Positions 1 to 8,514 of a stretch of DNA of 64,000 bases are shown here, one piece after another. Numbering within the stretch: position 1 is the stretch's first letter; each line of letters starts with the position of its first letter. Where the stretch lies: NCBI GenBank assembly GCA_017983955.1, contig JAGOAJ010000006.1:62001-126000 (forward strand), given 5' to 3'. Under the pieces are notes generated by a model that was not told the DNA's origin, ran no database searches, and was given only the letters and a program-made list of their open reading frames with translations. The translations under genes were made by a program, and so were the position numbers. This stretch comes from Burkholderiaceae bacterium. GTDB lineage: Bacteria > Pseudomonadota > Gammaproteobacteria > Burkholderiales > Burkholderiaceae_B.

Positions 1-374
1 TCCAAGGCGCGGCGGTCCATGGCGGTAGCTGCTTCCCAGTGCTTTCGTTTGATCGTGTCCTCGGCTTGCATAAAGGCCCGTGCTATCGCATCTGGGCAGT
101 GTGCGGGCACGGAGAGAGGGAGGGGTTGCGGGAAGTATTTGGTGTTTTGATAGCGCTCAGTATGAAGCCGAAGCTCTCCTTGTCGCTGGCTCGGAGGGTT
201 CGAGCTAGAGCTTCCAAGGTGGCAAACAGCCACTACAGGGCCATGGCAGGCATTACATGTGAAGAAAATCGACCAACGATGAGTGTACTCGGGCGTTCGG
301 GCCTCGGACATAAAGGAAAAACCGCTATTTGCTGTGCCGCAGTGCGGGCAGTCGTGTGTAAGGGAAAGCGCCAT
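1..374 (-). CDS. DUF4145-like zinc-ribbon protein, N-terminal part (cut by window edge)
   Basis: The reverse strand is open from an ATG at 374 to base 1 and continues outside the window. The protein begins MALSLTHDCPHCGT and has a second pair FTCNACHGPVV, so two CxxC knuckles form a zinc ribbon. The following (Y)FPxPLPLSVP and a helix rich in A, E and R ending AATAMDRRAL match what I recall of DUF4145 proteins, whose C-terminal part belongs to the HEPN-like group. An AGGA lies 6 bases before the start. The start overlaps the start of the divergent gene at 373. Function unknown; possibly a phage accessory gene. Confidence 0.62.
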   Translation of the reverse strand, partial: MALSLTHDCPHCGTANSGFSFMSEARTPEYTHRWSIFFTCNACHGPVVAVCHLGSSSSNPPSQRQGELRLHTERYQNTKYFPQPLPLSVPAHCPDAIARAFMQAEDTIKRKHWEAATAMDRRAL

Positions 375-564
375 GTCTAATCCTGAAAATATTGTTTACC
401 AAGACAAACAGATTACCCAGATTCTGGAATATCACAAGGGGGCGGCAACATCGGCCCTGTTCGAACGGTACCGAATCTCGGGTGTAAATCAAGGCGCGTT
501 CGTAGCAGCACTGATAGGGCGGCTGTGCGTGCTAGAGACGCGACAGAAGGAAAAGCATGATTGA
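373..564 (+). CDS. Small early phage protein, 63 aa, unknown function
   Basis: An ATG at 373 with an upstream AGGGA (361-365) gives a 63-residue charged protein starting MSNPENIVYQDKQ. A longer reading from 283 is possible but its extra residues are antisense to the divergent zinc-ribbon gene. The stop overlaps the start of the DUF1376 gene by 8 bases, which points to translational coupling in the rightward early operon. No family recognised. Confidence 0.55.
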   Translation: MSNPENIVYQDKQITQILEYHKGAATSALFERYRISGVNQGAFVAALIGRLCVLETRQKEKHD

Positions 565-1777
565 TTTGAAAACCCTTCCCATACCCCTGACACCATCCGA
601 TTGCGACCTTACCGACTTTCAGTTTATGCCCCTAGAGGTGCGTCGTCTGCGTGACAGCGACTTGGCCGCCTTAGAGTCACCAGAAGCCTGCTGGGCTGCT
701 GTATTGCTGTGGTGTGCATCTTGGCACCAAGTACCGGCAGCATCACTACCTGACGATGACCGTGTGCTTTCTAACCTGGCTGGCTATGGTCGTGTCGTAA
801 AGGAATGGCAGCGCATTAAAGATGGTGCCCTACGTGGCTGGGTGAAATGCTCCGATGGCCGCCTATATCACCCGACGGTGGCTGAAAAAGCCAATGAGTC
901 CTGGAAGTCTAAGGTGAAGTATGCCTATGACAAACTGGTGGACCGAACCAAAAAAGCCAATGGAAAGCGGGAGAAGGACCGCCAACCTCTAGTAGGAATT
1001 CTGACGATTGAAGAGTGGATTTCAGCAGGAAGGCCGGAGCATTTCCCGATGCCTTCCCAAGGAACTCCGACAGAATCACCTAAGAATTCGCCCGGAAAGG
1101 CAGATAATTCCGACGGAAAGCTAAGCGATTCCGCAGGAAAAGATAATCAAGACGAAGGAATTCCACCGGAAAACGCTCTTAAGGGACAGGGACAGGGACA
1201 GGGACAGGGAGAAGGATATATAAAAGATAAAGCAGCGGCAGCGAATATCTCCACCACTGTTGCCCCTGTGGATAATTCGCCGCCGTCGCCTGTTTCTGAC
1301 GAAAACCCAGAAAACCTTTTGCCTGACGGCCCTGCACGCTTTGCTGTGCTGATCCGACGCTGGGAGCGTGATCGGGGCAAGGCGTCGAAAACCACCAGCA
1401 GCGATCCACGGCTGATGATCTGGACGGGGAAGGGTGTCACCGACGAGCAGTTGCAGGAAGCCTACGACCTGGCTGTGGCCGATCGCGATCTGTCCAAGGA
1501 CCCGACACCGATCAATGCCGGGTTCCTGGATACGATGCTGGCCAAGGTTCTGGCACCACCTGCTGCTGGCAGCGCGTTGAGCCGGACCCCACTACCAGCC
1601 TCTGTCAAGCCCTGGCAAGCGTCGTCTACCGGCATCCAGTCCAAGGCGGTTGAACTCGGGATCGTTCAGGGTGCTGACGAGCTATTCCCGCATTTCCGGG
1701 ACCGTGTGTATGCCTCTGCCGACATGACCGAGGAAGAAAAATCACGACTACGGGCCGACTGGGGAGTGCTGGCATGA
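557..1777 (+). CDS. DUF1376 (YdaU-type) phage replication-region protein
   Basis: The first about 110 residues fit the DUF1376 family: a short Pro-rich opening, FMPLEVRRLRDSDL, a Trp-rich helix (CWAAVLLWCASWHQVPAASL) and a winged-helix-like stretch ending YHPTVAEKANESW. Such proteins lie in phage replication modules and are thought to act in replication initiation. Residues about 165-240 are low complexity and contain a GQ repeat made by a hexanucleotide tandem array. The C-terminal region (about 250-406) is helical and may be a helicase-loader-like domain. The stop overlaps the next start by 4 bases. Function is inferred from family and position. Confidence 0.75.
   Translation: MIDLKTLPIPLTPSDCDLTDFQFMPLEVRRLRDSDLAALESPEACWAAVLLWCASWHQVPAASLPDDDRVLSNLAGYGRVVKEWQRIKDGALRGWVKCSDGRLYHPTVAEKANESWKSKVKYAYDKLVDRTKKANGKREKDRQPLVGILTIEEWISAGRPEHFPMPSQGTPTESPKNSPGKADNSDGKLSDSAGKDNQDEGIPPENALKGQGQGQGQGEGYIKDKAAAANISTTVAPVDNSPPSPVSDENPENLLPDGPARFAVLIRRWERDRGKASKTTSSDPRLMIWTGKGVTDEQLQEAYDLAVADRDLSKDPTPINAGFLDTMLAKVLAPPAAGSALSRTPLPASVKPWQASSTGIQSKAVELGIVQGADELFPHFRDRVYASADMTEEEKSRLRADWGVLA
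1184..1210 (+). repeat. Hexanucleotide tandem repeat GGACAG
   Basis: Four perfect GGACAG units plus a final GGA encode alternating Gly-Gln inside the linker of the DUF1376 protein. Unit length is a multiple of three, so slippage would only change linker length. Confidence 0.85.
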
Positions 1778-2004
1778 CCGTGCAATGCGTCAACTGCGAA
1801 AACTTCTCGTTGCGTAACGCCGGGCAGATGGCCAGCCAAGGCTACGGTCATTGCAGCCACGACAACAGCCGTGCCGAGTTTCAAAGTGCTGTGTTCCAAC
1901 GCAACTGCCACACGTTCGGCCGGGTGGATCAGGACGTAGCAGAGCGTCGCATCGATTGGCTTGAAGAAAAAAAGAAACAGTTTTTAAAAGGGATAACTGC
2001 ATGA
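1774..2004 (+). CDS. Small zinc-finger-like phage protein
   Basis: A 76-residue protein with an N-terminal CVNC knuckle (residues 5-8), then two more Cys within GHCSHD and RNCHTF, which together could bind one zinc ion. The C-terminus is a basic helix (DWLEEKKKQFLKG). It is sandwiched by 4-base overlaps between the DUF1376 gene and rusA, the usual place for small accessory proteins of phage recombination/replication modules. Specific role unknown. Confidence 0.7.
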   Translation: MTVQCVNCENFSLRNAGQMASQGYGHCSHDNSRAEFQSAVFQRNCHTFGRVDQDVAERRIDWLEEKKKQFLKGITA

Positions 2005-2474
2005 CAAAACATGACTTGCTAGGACCGGTTGCAGCGATCTGCTTTGAGCCGGTCGTTGCGTTCACGGTGCCTGGCAAACCTGTTGGGAAAGGACGGCCCA
2101 GGGCGGCTAAGCGTGGTAATCACATTCAGCTTTATACGCCGGAGAATACGGTCAATTACGAATCGACGGTGGCACTGGTCGCTTCCCAAGCTATGGCGGG
2201 ACGCTCACCGATCGAAGGTCCGGTTGAGGTTGTCATGCGTTTGGTAGTGCCGGTACCGAAGTCCTGGTCGAAGAAAAAGCAGCAAGACGCGCTTGATGGC
2301 CGCCTGTTGCCGACCACGAAGCCGGACAAGGACAACGTGGTCAAAGCCATTTTCGATGCGATGAACGACATTGTGTGGCGTGACGACGTCCAGGTCGTGG
2401 ATCTGACATCGAGAAAGCGGTACGGGGCAGTGCCTTGTGTTCAGGTGGTTGTTGGAACGGTGGAGGCATGTTGA
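2001..2474 (+). CDS. rusA: RusA-family Holliday junction resolvase
   Basis: RusA is a small dimeric, Mg-dependent endonuclease that resolves four-way junctions in phage and prophage DNA. The 157-residue protein has the family opening FTVPGKPVGKGRPRA (residues about 16-31) and the acidic active-site run TKPDKDNVVKAIFDAMNDIVWRDDVQV (about 103-130), where the Asp residues of KPDKDN and WRDD are the expected metal ligands. Length is slightly longer than the classical 120 aa because of an N-terminal extension. It overlaps both neighbours by 1 to 4 bases. Confidence 0.92.
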   Translation: MTKHDLLGPVAAICFEPVVAFTVPGKPVGKGRPRAAKRGNHIQLYTPENTVNYESTVALVASQAMAGRSPIEGPVEVVMRLVVPVPKSWSKKKQQDALDGRLLPTTKPDKDNVVKAIFDAMNDIVWRDDVQVVDLTSRKRYGAVPCVQVVVGTVEAC

Positions 2475-3100
2475 TGTACCAGAATGAACCAGTGGTGTAC
2501 CAAGAAGATCCGCTGTTCGCCAGTGCTCACAACGCGCTGCTGTTCGCGTTTAACTTTTCAGGGCAGCAGTACGAGCGACCTATGATGAACCGCATGGCAG
2601 ACGATCCCGTAGCGCATGTCTCCAAGGGGCTGAGTGGTATGGATGGGGCAGCTCAGGCCGGGATGATCATGAGCAAGATTCTCAAGCTGCCCCCATTGCA
2701 CCAGTACATCGTCTTTGCGACCTACGCACCTAGGCTGATTGACTGCAGCTGTGACAGACCTTGCTGCACTGGTCGTAAGCCTAACGAGTACTGGCATGCT
2801 TGTATTCGTATGATCGAGGAGGCCGCTATTACCCAGGCGCTGACCGGCTGCATTTCCCATCGGGTGCTGCGGCGTGGCATCGTGCAGCGTGAGTTTGGGG
2901 ATAAGAACGTGGTTTTGTCTACACTGGCTGAGAGGGCGGGGGTAAGTGAAACCACGGCTATCAGCCACAACACCAAGGTCAGGTGGTGGCTTAATGGTCG
3001 GCCCAAAGGGAAAAATCAGGAGGCTGTCAGTGGTGTAAAGACCGAAGCAATATCACTTATGGAGCAGGTTTTGATTAACGATGGTTTGGTCGGAACTTGA
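2474..3100 (+). CDS. Putative late-gene regulator (Q-position DNA-binding protein)
   Basis: The start is taken at the ATG overlapping the rusA stop (TGATG), with a TGGAGG 8 bases upstream; this gives 208 residues. A cysteine cluster CSCDRPCCTGRKP (residues about 91-103) suggests a zinc knuckle. Near the C-terminus, LSTLAERAGVSETTAISHNTKV (about 150-172) has the pattern of a helix-turn-helix. It is the last gene before a strong terminator, directly downstream of rusA, where lambda-like phages carry antiterminator Q. I infer a late-gene activator or antiterminator from position and fold, not from a confirmed family match. Confidence 0.55.
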   Translation: MYQNEPVVYQEDPLFASAHNALLFAFNFSGQQYERPMMNRMADDPVAHVSKGLSGMDGAAQAGMIMSKILKLPPLHQYIVFATYAPRLIDCSCDRPCCTGRKPNEYWHACIRMIEEAAITQALTGCISHRVLRRGIVQREFGDKNVVLSTLAERAGVSETTAISHNTKVRWWLNGRPKGKNQEAVSGVKTEAISLMEQVLINDGLVGT

Positions 3101-3170
3101 CAGACTGGTGTTTCATACACCAGAATAGCCCTAATTATGCAATTCTCACCATTGCGTCCAGACAGAACAG

Positions 3171-3200
3171 ACCCCGCTCATGGCGGGGTTTTTCTTTTTT
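3171..3200 (+). terminator. Rho-independent terminator after the early operon
   Basis: Stem ACCCCGC / GCGGGGT with a 5-base loop, followed on the + strand by a run of T broken by one C. It ends the rightward early operon and stands at the tail-to-tail junction with the leftward accessory gene. If the upstream gene is an antiterminator, this is a candidate site for it to read through into the late operon. Confidence 0.85.
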
Positions 3201-4264
3201 TAATCCTTAATGTTGCCGATTGCACCGTCACAGAAAGAGCAGCCAGAGGCATAAGTATCTTCATTGTTTCCGTTCGAGGGTGATGAGCAGTATTCGCAAT
3301 TGCTCAAACTGTCAGTACTGACCAGGCAACTGGTGCACAGGTAGCGGTCGTGGTACTCACATATGGATTCGTACCCATCACAATAAACACAATTCGCTGG
3401 AACTAAGTGTTCAACGACATCTCCTGGGCGGTGATGCTTAATAGCCGTGTCCACTAAGTCGTATAGAATTTCTGGCGTCATTTCGGCGTGGCATTGTCCG
3501 CACCATGAGTACCCATCGTTTTCAAGCGTCATATCCTCAGCGCAACTAGGGCACTCGAGAGTGAGATGACGATTATGGCTACGACAGATCTTGCAACTCC
3601 CTTCTTCAAGAGTTCCACAGACGTCATGCCAAACAAAAGAGTCCACATTGCACGTTCTGCATAGGACGATATTTGCGCCTAACTCCCGCTCTTTTGCCAA
3701 ATATGGTTGAAGCTCTTTAAACTTGAGTAAAGCGTGAGCGGCCCAAAACTCTTGGTGGCGCTTGAGTTTCCTCTCTATGTTTTGCGCTCTTCCTATATAA
3801 GGCTGGAATACGTCTACAAACTTACTTGTTATTAGATTGTGTAGGTGTGCCCAGGCCTTGAATTGCTCTAGAGCGATTTTGTTGATTGAATCCGCTGGGT
3901 TGTTCTTATAGAAATGTACAAACTGATTACGATGCTTTCTCACATCGTCAAACGATTTTTTGGCATCTGCTGATATTTCAGCTTCAAGCGTGGATCTTAG
4001 GCGTCGCACGGTTTCATCAAAACTAGTGCTGATGAAGTCTCCTGTTTTGAATTTCCGAATGTCAGGATCTTTAGACACTATGAGGGACCAGTGCTCTTTG
4101 AGCAACGGTGCCTTAAGGAATAGCTCTACCGCTGTATAAAAATCGATAACTGAACTCTTAGGGTTCTTCTCAAGATTCTCTAATGCGGACTCTAGGAACT
4201 CATATGCGTTACTAATAAGATCTGATAGAGGATTGTTGTTGTCTTGTTGACTAATAGTGTTCAT
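3200..4264 (-). CDS. HEPN-like plus multi-zinc-ribbon accessory protein (moron)
   Basis: Unrecognised 354-residue protein on the strand opposite to all surrounding late genes. Residues about 15-150 are helical, with an FYTAVELFLKAPLL helix and RNQFVH (R112-x4-H117), the Rx4-6H pattern of HEPN RNases. From residue about 200 on it is full of Cys pairs (CRTC, CKIC, CPSC, CGQC, CVYC, CTSC, CEYC, CSFC), enough for several zinc ribbons. AGGAG lies before the start. Base composition is visibly more AT-rich than the flanking genes, suggesting separate acquisition. Inverted genes at such places often serve the lysogen, for example in superinfection exclusion; that role is inference. Confidence 0.6.
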   Translation of the reverse strand: MNTISQQDNNNPLSDLISNAYEFLESALENLEKNPKSSVIDFYTAVELFLKAPLLKEHWSLIVSKDPDIRKFKTGDFISTSFDETVRRLRSTLEAEISADAKKSFDDVRKHRNQFVHFYKNNPADSINKIALEQFKAWAHLHNLITSKFVDVFQPYIGRAQNIERKLKRHQEFWAAHALLKFKELQPYLAKERELGANIVLCRTCNVDSFVWHDVCGTLEEGSCKICRSHNRHLTLECPSCAEDMTLENDGYSWCGQCHAEMTPEILYDLVDTAIKHHRPGDVVEHLVPANCVYCDGYESICEYHDRYLCTSCLVSTDSLSNCEYCSSPSNGNNEDTYASGCSFCDGAIGNIKD

Positions 4265-4338
4265 CGGTGCCTTCTCCTGTTAGTAGGGCCATGATAGCGA
4301 CTAACGCGTAAGTAGACGACTGAGAGAAGTGATTTTCC

Positions 4339-4959
4339 ATGTTGAAAGATAAATCCCAGGCCGCGTCAGGTGGCCGCAAACTAACTCCTAAGCAGCAACG
4401 CTTCGTCGAAGAGTACCTAATCGACCTAAACGCGACCCAGGCAGCGATCCGCGCCGGGTACAGCCCCAGGTCAGCAAAACAGCATGCAGATGCTATGTTG
4501 GCCAAGCCGCACATTGCGGCGGCTGTTGCGGCTGCCCAGGCGTCGCGGTCCGAGCGTATCGAGGTAGATATCGATTACGTGGTCAAACGCATGGTTGAAA
4601 TCGACCAGATGGACGTGCTGGATATCATGAACGACGCGATGGAGCTCAAGCCCGTCAGTCAATGGCCCAAGGTGTGGCGCCAGTATTTGAGCGGCTTTGA
4701 CCTGGCCGAAATGTTCGAAGGCCGAGGAAACGATCGAGAACTGGTCGGTATCCTCAAGAAGATCAAGTGGCCCGATAAGATTAAGAACCTCGAGCTGCTG
4801 GGTCGACACCTGGGCATGTTCAAAGAAAAAGTAGAGATCGAAGGGCATCTGACCACAACACAAGTACCGGACCTGTCGAATATGAGCGATGAACAACTTG
4901 AAAAACTTGAATTTATCGCCCGAACAATGGCAGCAGCAGTTAAGCCCAATACAGGCTGA
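4339..4959 (+). CDS. terS: Terminase small subunit
   Basis: Binds the packaging-start DNA and hands it to the large subunit. The 206-residue protein carries the Terminase_2-type N-terminal helix-turn-helix: LTPKQQRFVEEYLIDLNATQ followed by AAIRAGYSPRSAKQHA (residues about 15-50). The middle holds a DVLDIMND segment typical of the family. Its 3' end overlaps terL by 71 bases in another frame. First gene of the rightward late operon. Confidence 0.9.
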   Translation: MLKDKSQAASGGRKLTPKQQRFVEEYLIDLNATQAAIRAGYSPRSAKQHADAMLAKPHIAAAVAAAQASRSERIEVDIDYVVKRMVEIDQMDVLDIMNDAMELKPVSQWPKVWRQYLSGFDLAEMFEGRGNDRELVGILKKIKWPDKIKNLELLGRHLGMFKEKVEIEGHLTTTQVPDLSNMSDEQLEKLEFIARTMAAAVKPNTG

Positions 4960-6379
4960 GCTGGCCAGGCGGCGCTTTTTCGATTTCACCAAGTTCACCA
5001 AACCCGACTTCATTGAAGGCTGGTTTAACCGGCTGGTGGCGCAGGAGCTGCAGCAGTTTTACGACGATGTGGTTGCCGGAAAACAGCCACGCCTGATGAT
5101 CTTTGCGCCGCCACGGTCTGGTAAGTCAGAGCTGTTCAGCCGACGGTTCCCAGCCTGGGTACTGGGCAAGAACCCCGACCTGCAAATTATTGCGTCGTCA
5201 TACTCGTCGGACCTGTCTAGCCGGATGAACCGGGATGTGCAGCGCATCATTGACGATACGCCATACCGCCAAGTGTTCCCGGGCACTAGCCTGAACGGCA
5301 AGAACGTTGTCACTGTGGCCAACAACTCACTGCGTAACAGTGAAATTTTTGAGGTGGTGGGTCACGCGGGGGCGTACCGTAGCGCGGGTGTGGGTGGCGG
5401 CATCACGGGCATGGGCGCAGACATTGCCATCATCGATGACCCCGTAAAGGACGCCAAGGAAGCGAAGTCATCGACTATCAGGGCAAGCATCTGGGACTGG
5501 TACACAACTACCCTGTACACGCGCCTGTCACCGGCTAGCGGTATTTTGCTGGGCATGACGCGCTGGCATGAGGATGATCTTGCTGGTCGCCTCCTTGAGG
5601 CACACGCCAAAGGTGAGGGTGACGAGTGGCGTATTGTGCGTTTCCCGGCCATAGCCGAGCAGGACGAGCTCTATCGTAAGGCCGGGGAGCCATTGCATCC
5701 CGAGCGCTACCCGTTAGAACGCCTGATGGGCATTAAAAAGGCGGTTGGCACACAGGCCTGGAACGGGCTGTACCAGCAGCGCCCATCCTCTGATGGTGGT
5801 GACATCATCAAGGGTGAATGGTTTCCACGTTACAAGGTGGTGCCGCCGCTTAAGTGGCGTGCAGCGTACGTGGATACCGCGCAGAAGGCCAAACAGCACA
5901 ACGACTACACGGTGTTCCTGCATGCCGGTATGGGGCAGGACGGTCGCGTGTACATCCTCGATTGCGTGCGGGGGAAGTTCGAGGCGGTCAAGCTCGAGCA
6001 GACCGCTAGGGACCTGTGGGCGAAGTGGAAAACTCCGAGTGCATACCAAGGGACAAACTTCCGCTACTTTGCTATTGAGGACAAAATGTCCGGCACCGGC
6101 CTTATTCAGCAGCTTAAAACCCGACACACCATACCCGTCAAGCCGCTGCAACGTTTACCTGGTCAGGATAAGTACAGCCGCGTTCTGGATGTGCAGGGTC
6201 ATTTAGAAAGCGGCTTTGTCTGCTTGCCTGATGTCGCTTCATGGGTGACAGATTTTACTGGTGAGTGTGAGGCGTTCACCGCCACCGATAGCCATGCACA
6301 CGACGACCAGGTCGATACCCTGGCCGACTGTGTCGCTGACATGCTCAACGGCGGCACGTCAATGCTCGATATTCTTTAG
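4889..6379 (+). CDS. terL: Terminase large subunit (packaging ATPase/nuclease)
   Basis: Pumps DNA into the prohead and cuts the concatemer. The 496-residue protein shows Walker A APPRSGKS (73-80), Walker B ADIAIIDD (178-185), and a C-terminal RNase H-like nuclease with D329 in AAYVDT, E397-D398 in FAIEDKM and D472-D473 in HAHDDQVD. Length is typical. The start inside terS is the only ATG that keeps the full N-terminus, but no good ribosome site precedes it, so translation may be coupled to terS. Confidence 0.94.
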   Translation: MNNLKNLNLSPEQWQQQLSPIQAELARRRFFDFTKFTKPDFIEGWFNRLVAQELQQFYDDVVAGKQPRLMIFAPPRSGKSELFSRRFPAWVLGKNPDLQIIASSYSSDLSSRMNRDVQRIIDDTPYRQVFPGTSLNGKNVVTVANNSLRNSEIFEVVGHAGAYRSAGVGGGITGMGADIAIIDDPVKDAKEAKSSTIRASIWDWYTTTLYTRLSPASGILLGMTRWHEDDLAGRLLEAHAKGEGDEWRIVRFPAIAEQDELYRKAGEPLHPERYPLERLMGIKKAVGTQAWNGLYQQRPSSDGGDIIKGEWFPRYKVVPPLKWRAAYVDTAQKAKQHNDYTVFLHAGMGQDGRVYILDCVRGKFEAVKLEQTARDLWAKWKTPSAYQGTNFRYFAIEDKMSGTGLIQQLKTRHTIPVKPLQRLPGQDKYSRVLDVQGHLESGFVCLPDVASWVTDFTGECEAFTATDSHAHDDQVDTLADCVADMLNGGTSMLDIL

Positions 6380-6386
6380 GTTCCAT

Positions 6387-7808
6387 ATGTCACGACGAAA
6401 ACAACGACGCGCACAACTTGCGCGGGGCGCAGCCGTGCTCAATGACGGCCTGGAGTCTATGGCCATGAAAATGGGCCAGCGTCAGCAGGGCATGATTTAT
6501 GCGCGTCACCAGTACCTGACTCAAAACAAAGCCCAATTGACGGCGATGTGGATCGAGGACTGGATCAGCCGCAAAATCTGCGACCGCAAGGCGCGGGACA
6601 TGACTAGGCGCTGGCGTGAGGTTCGGGCCAACAGCCTGACCGCCAAGCAGCTCGACCAATACCAGCAGCTTGAGCGCACGCTTAACGTCCGTGATCTGTT
6701 TCGCCAGGCTGCTCAGTGGGCAAGCCTTTACGGAACATCGGCGTTGTTGATGATTACCGAAGCGCAAGACATGTCATTGCAGTTGGCTGATAACGAGAAG
6801 GTCAAGCGTCTACTGGTGGCTGATCGACATTCGATATCGTCTGATGGCGTCAAAGAATTCGACGTACTGTCGCCGGACTTCGGGTTGTCAGAGTTTTATC
6901 GGATCAAGGGATCGCAAAAGATCCACCGTAGTCGCATCATTCTGATCCACGCTGGCGAACTGCCGTTGTCGGATCCCATGCGTGAGTGGGGTACTTCGGA
7001 CTTGGAGCACGTCTACGCCGCCATCAAGCGTTTTGACCTGATCAGCCTGAACATCGGTGAGCTGGTCAACGAATCCAAGATCGACATTTTCAAGATGGAG
7101 GGCTACAGCAACAAAATTTCGGGTGGCCTTGAGGACCAGGTCATGGCCGTGATGGCGGCTACCCAGCGCATCAAGTCCATTTCCAACAGCCTGTTGTTAG
7201 ACAAGGATGCCGAGTACGAACAGAAGGAACTCACGTTCACTGGCCTACGCGACCTGATGGTCGAGTTTCGTAATGCTGTGGCCGGTGCTGCCGATATGCC
7301 GGTCACCATCCTGTTCGGGCAGTCCGCTTCCGGCTTTGCTTCGGGCAAAGAGGACATCCAGACCCATCACGAGAACATCCACGGCTTGCAAGAGTCACGA
7401 CTACGGCCTGCCATTGATCGGTTGGACCAGGTGCTGTGTCGGCAGTTGTTCGGGCAACGCCCCGAAGACTGGTGGTACGAGTTCCCATCGCTCACCGAAA
7501 TGACCGAGCAGGACAAGGGTGTGGCGTTATTTGCGTTTGCCCAGGCGGCAGCGCTCCTGATTCAAAACGGCGTCCTACGTGAAGACCAGGTCGCCAGCGA
7601 ACTGAAGCAATCGACCTTCTTTGACAACGTTAGTGATGACGATGTTAAAGCGCTCAAGGCGATGGTCACCGAAGCGCTTAATAAGGACCCATATGGATTT
7701 AGTCCAATTACTGCGCCAACAGGGCAAGCAGACCCGGCGCAATCGCAGGCTGCGGCCAACGACCCCATCGAAGCGAACAGAGGTGTGGTACCGGCATCAG
7801 CTGGTTGA
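6387..7808 (+). CDS. Portal protein, DUF1073 type
   Basis: Forms the dodecameric ring at the capsid vertex through which DNA passes. The start at 6387 (MSRRKQRRAQLARGA), 8 bases after terL, fits better than the upstream ATG at 6261 inside terL. The 473-residue protein has DUF1073 hallmarks: RKARDMTRRWREV near residue 65, KSKIDIFKMEGY, and PVTILFGQSASGFASGKED (about 305-325), then a C-terminal helical region. Databases sometimes label this family anti-CBASS Acb1 because some members carry an Acb1 fusion; no such domain is obvious here. The 3' end overlaps the next gene by 116 bases. Confidence 0.88.
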   Translation: MSRRKQRRAQLARGAAVLNDGLESMAMKMGQRQQGMIYARHQYLTQNKAQLTAMWIEDWISRKICDRKARDMTRRWREVRANSLTAKQLDQYQQLERTLNVRDLFRQAAQWASLYGTSALLMITEAQDMSLQLADNEKVKRLLVADRHSISSDGVKEFDVLSPDFGLSEFYRIKGSQKIHRSRIILIHAGELPLSDPMREWGTSDLEHVYAAIKRFDLISLNIGELVNESKIDIFKMEGYSNKISGGLEDQVMAVMAATQRIKSISNSLLLDKDAEYEQKELTFTGLRDLMVEFRNAVAGAADMPVTILFGQSASGFASGKEDIQTHHENIHGLQESRLRPAIDRLDQVLCRQLFGQRPEDWWYEFPSLTEMTEQDKGVALFAFAQAAALLIQNGVLREDQVASELKQSTFFDNVSDDDVKALKAMVTEALNKDPYGFSPITAPTGQADPAQSQAAANDPIEANRGVVPASAG

Positions 7809-8514
7809 GTTCATCCGCTTGATGCGAGCGCCGATCGAGGCTGCTGTCAGTCGCGTGACGTTTGGTGATCGGGATCCCCAAAGTCAACCCAGTGCGTCGG
7901 CTATGTCTATTGCCTTTAACAAAGCGATTGAAGACGAGATCCAGCGTATGGCCCAGGCCCAGGTCAACCAGATGGCTAACCATCTGTCCTTGGGCATGAT
8001 CCAGCGCGCTAACCAGCAAAACCATGCCCAGGCCACGGCGGCGATCAATAACGCCCTGGGCATCGACGTGTCGCGGTTCATCCAGTCGTCGCCTTCCATC
8101 AAAGAGGAGATTGATGCGGCGATCATTGAAAACGCCAACCTGATCAAGAGCATTCAGTCGGAGTACCTGGACAAGGTCCGGTTGGCTGTCAGTAAAAATG
8201 CGCTGGACGGCAAGCGGCCCGCGTCGGTGATTGCCCAAATCATGGAGATAGGGGGTGTATCCGAGAGCCGGGCCCACCTAATCGCCCGGGACCAGACCAA
8301 CAAGCTAAACGGTGCGCTGACCAAGTCGCGGCAAACGACGCTCGGCGTTGAAGAGTACGTCTGGGATACATCGGGTGATGAGCGCGTCAGGGAAGAGTGC
8401 GATCGCAACAACGGCAAGACGTTCCGATGGGACAGCCCACCACCTGGTGGTCATCCTGGCCAAAAAATTCAATGTCGCTGTATCGCCATCCCAAAGTTTA
8501 CGAGTGACGAATGA
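7693..8514 (+). CDS. Minor head protein, Mu gpF-like
   Basis: The start at 7693 (MDLVQLLRQQGKQTRRNRR) lies inside the portal gene; the ATG at 7621 would lengthen that overlap. The 273-residue product ends with the Phage_Mu_F signature: LIARDQTNKLNGALTKSRQ, EEYVWDTSGDERVREECDRNNG, then PPPGGHPGQ and CRCIAIPKF, a pattern of conserved Asp, Arg, Pro, His and Cys. These proteins act in head morphogenesis beside the portal. The stop overlaps the next start (ATGA). Confidence 0.9.
   Translation: MDLVQLLRQQGKQTRRNRRLRPTTPSKRTEVWYRHQLVEFIRLMRAPIEAAVSRVTFGDRDPQSQPSASAMSIAFNKAIEDEIQRMAQAQVNQMANHLSLGMIQRANQQNHAQATAAINNALGIDVSRFIQSSPSIKEEIDAAIIENANLIKSIQSEYLDKVRLAVSKNALDGKRPASVIAQIMEIGGVSESRAHLIARDQTNKLNGALTKSRQTTLGVEEYVWDTSGDERVREECDRNNGKTFRWDSPPPGGHPGQKIQCRCIAIPKFTSDE

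Noticed and set aside
39-380. 113-aa rightward gene at the left edge
   Set aside because: Antisense to the zinc-ribbon gene, which has clear CxxC pairs.
6261-6386. Upstream start of the portal gene
   Set aside because: These codons lie inside terL and give non-family residues; the ATG at 6,387 fits the operon spacing.
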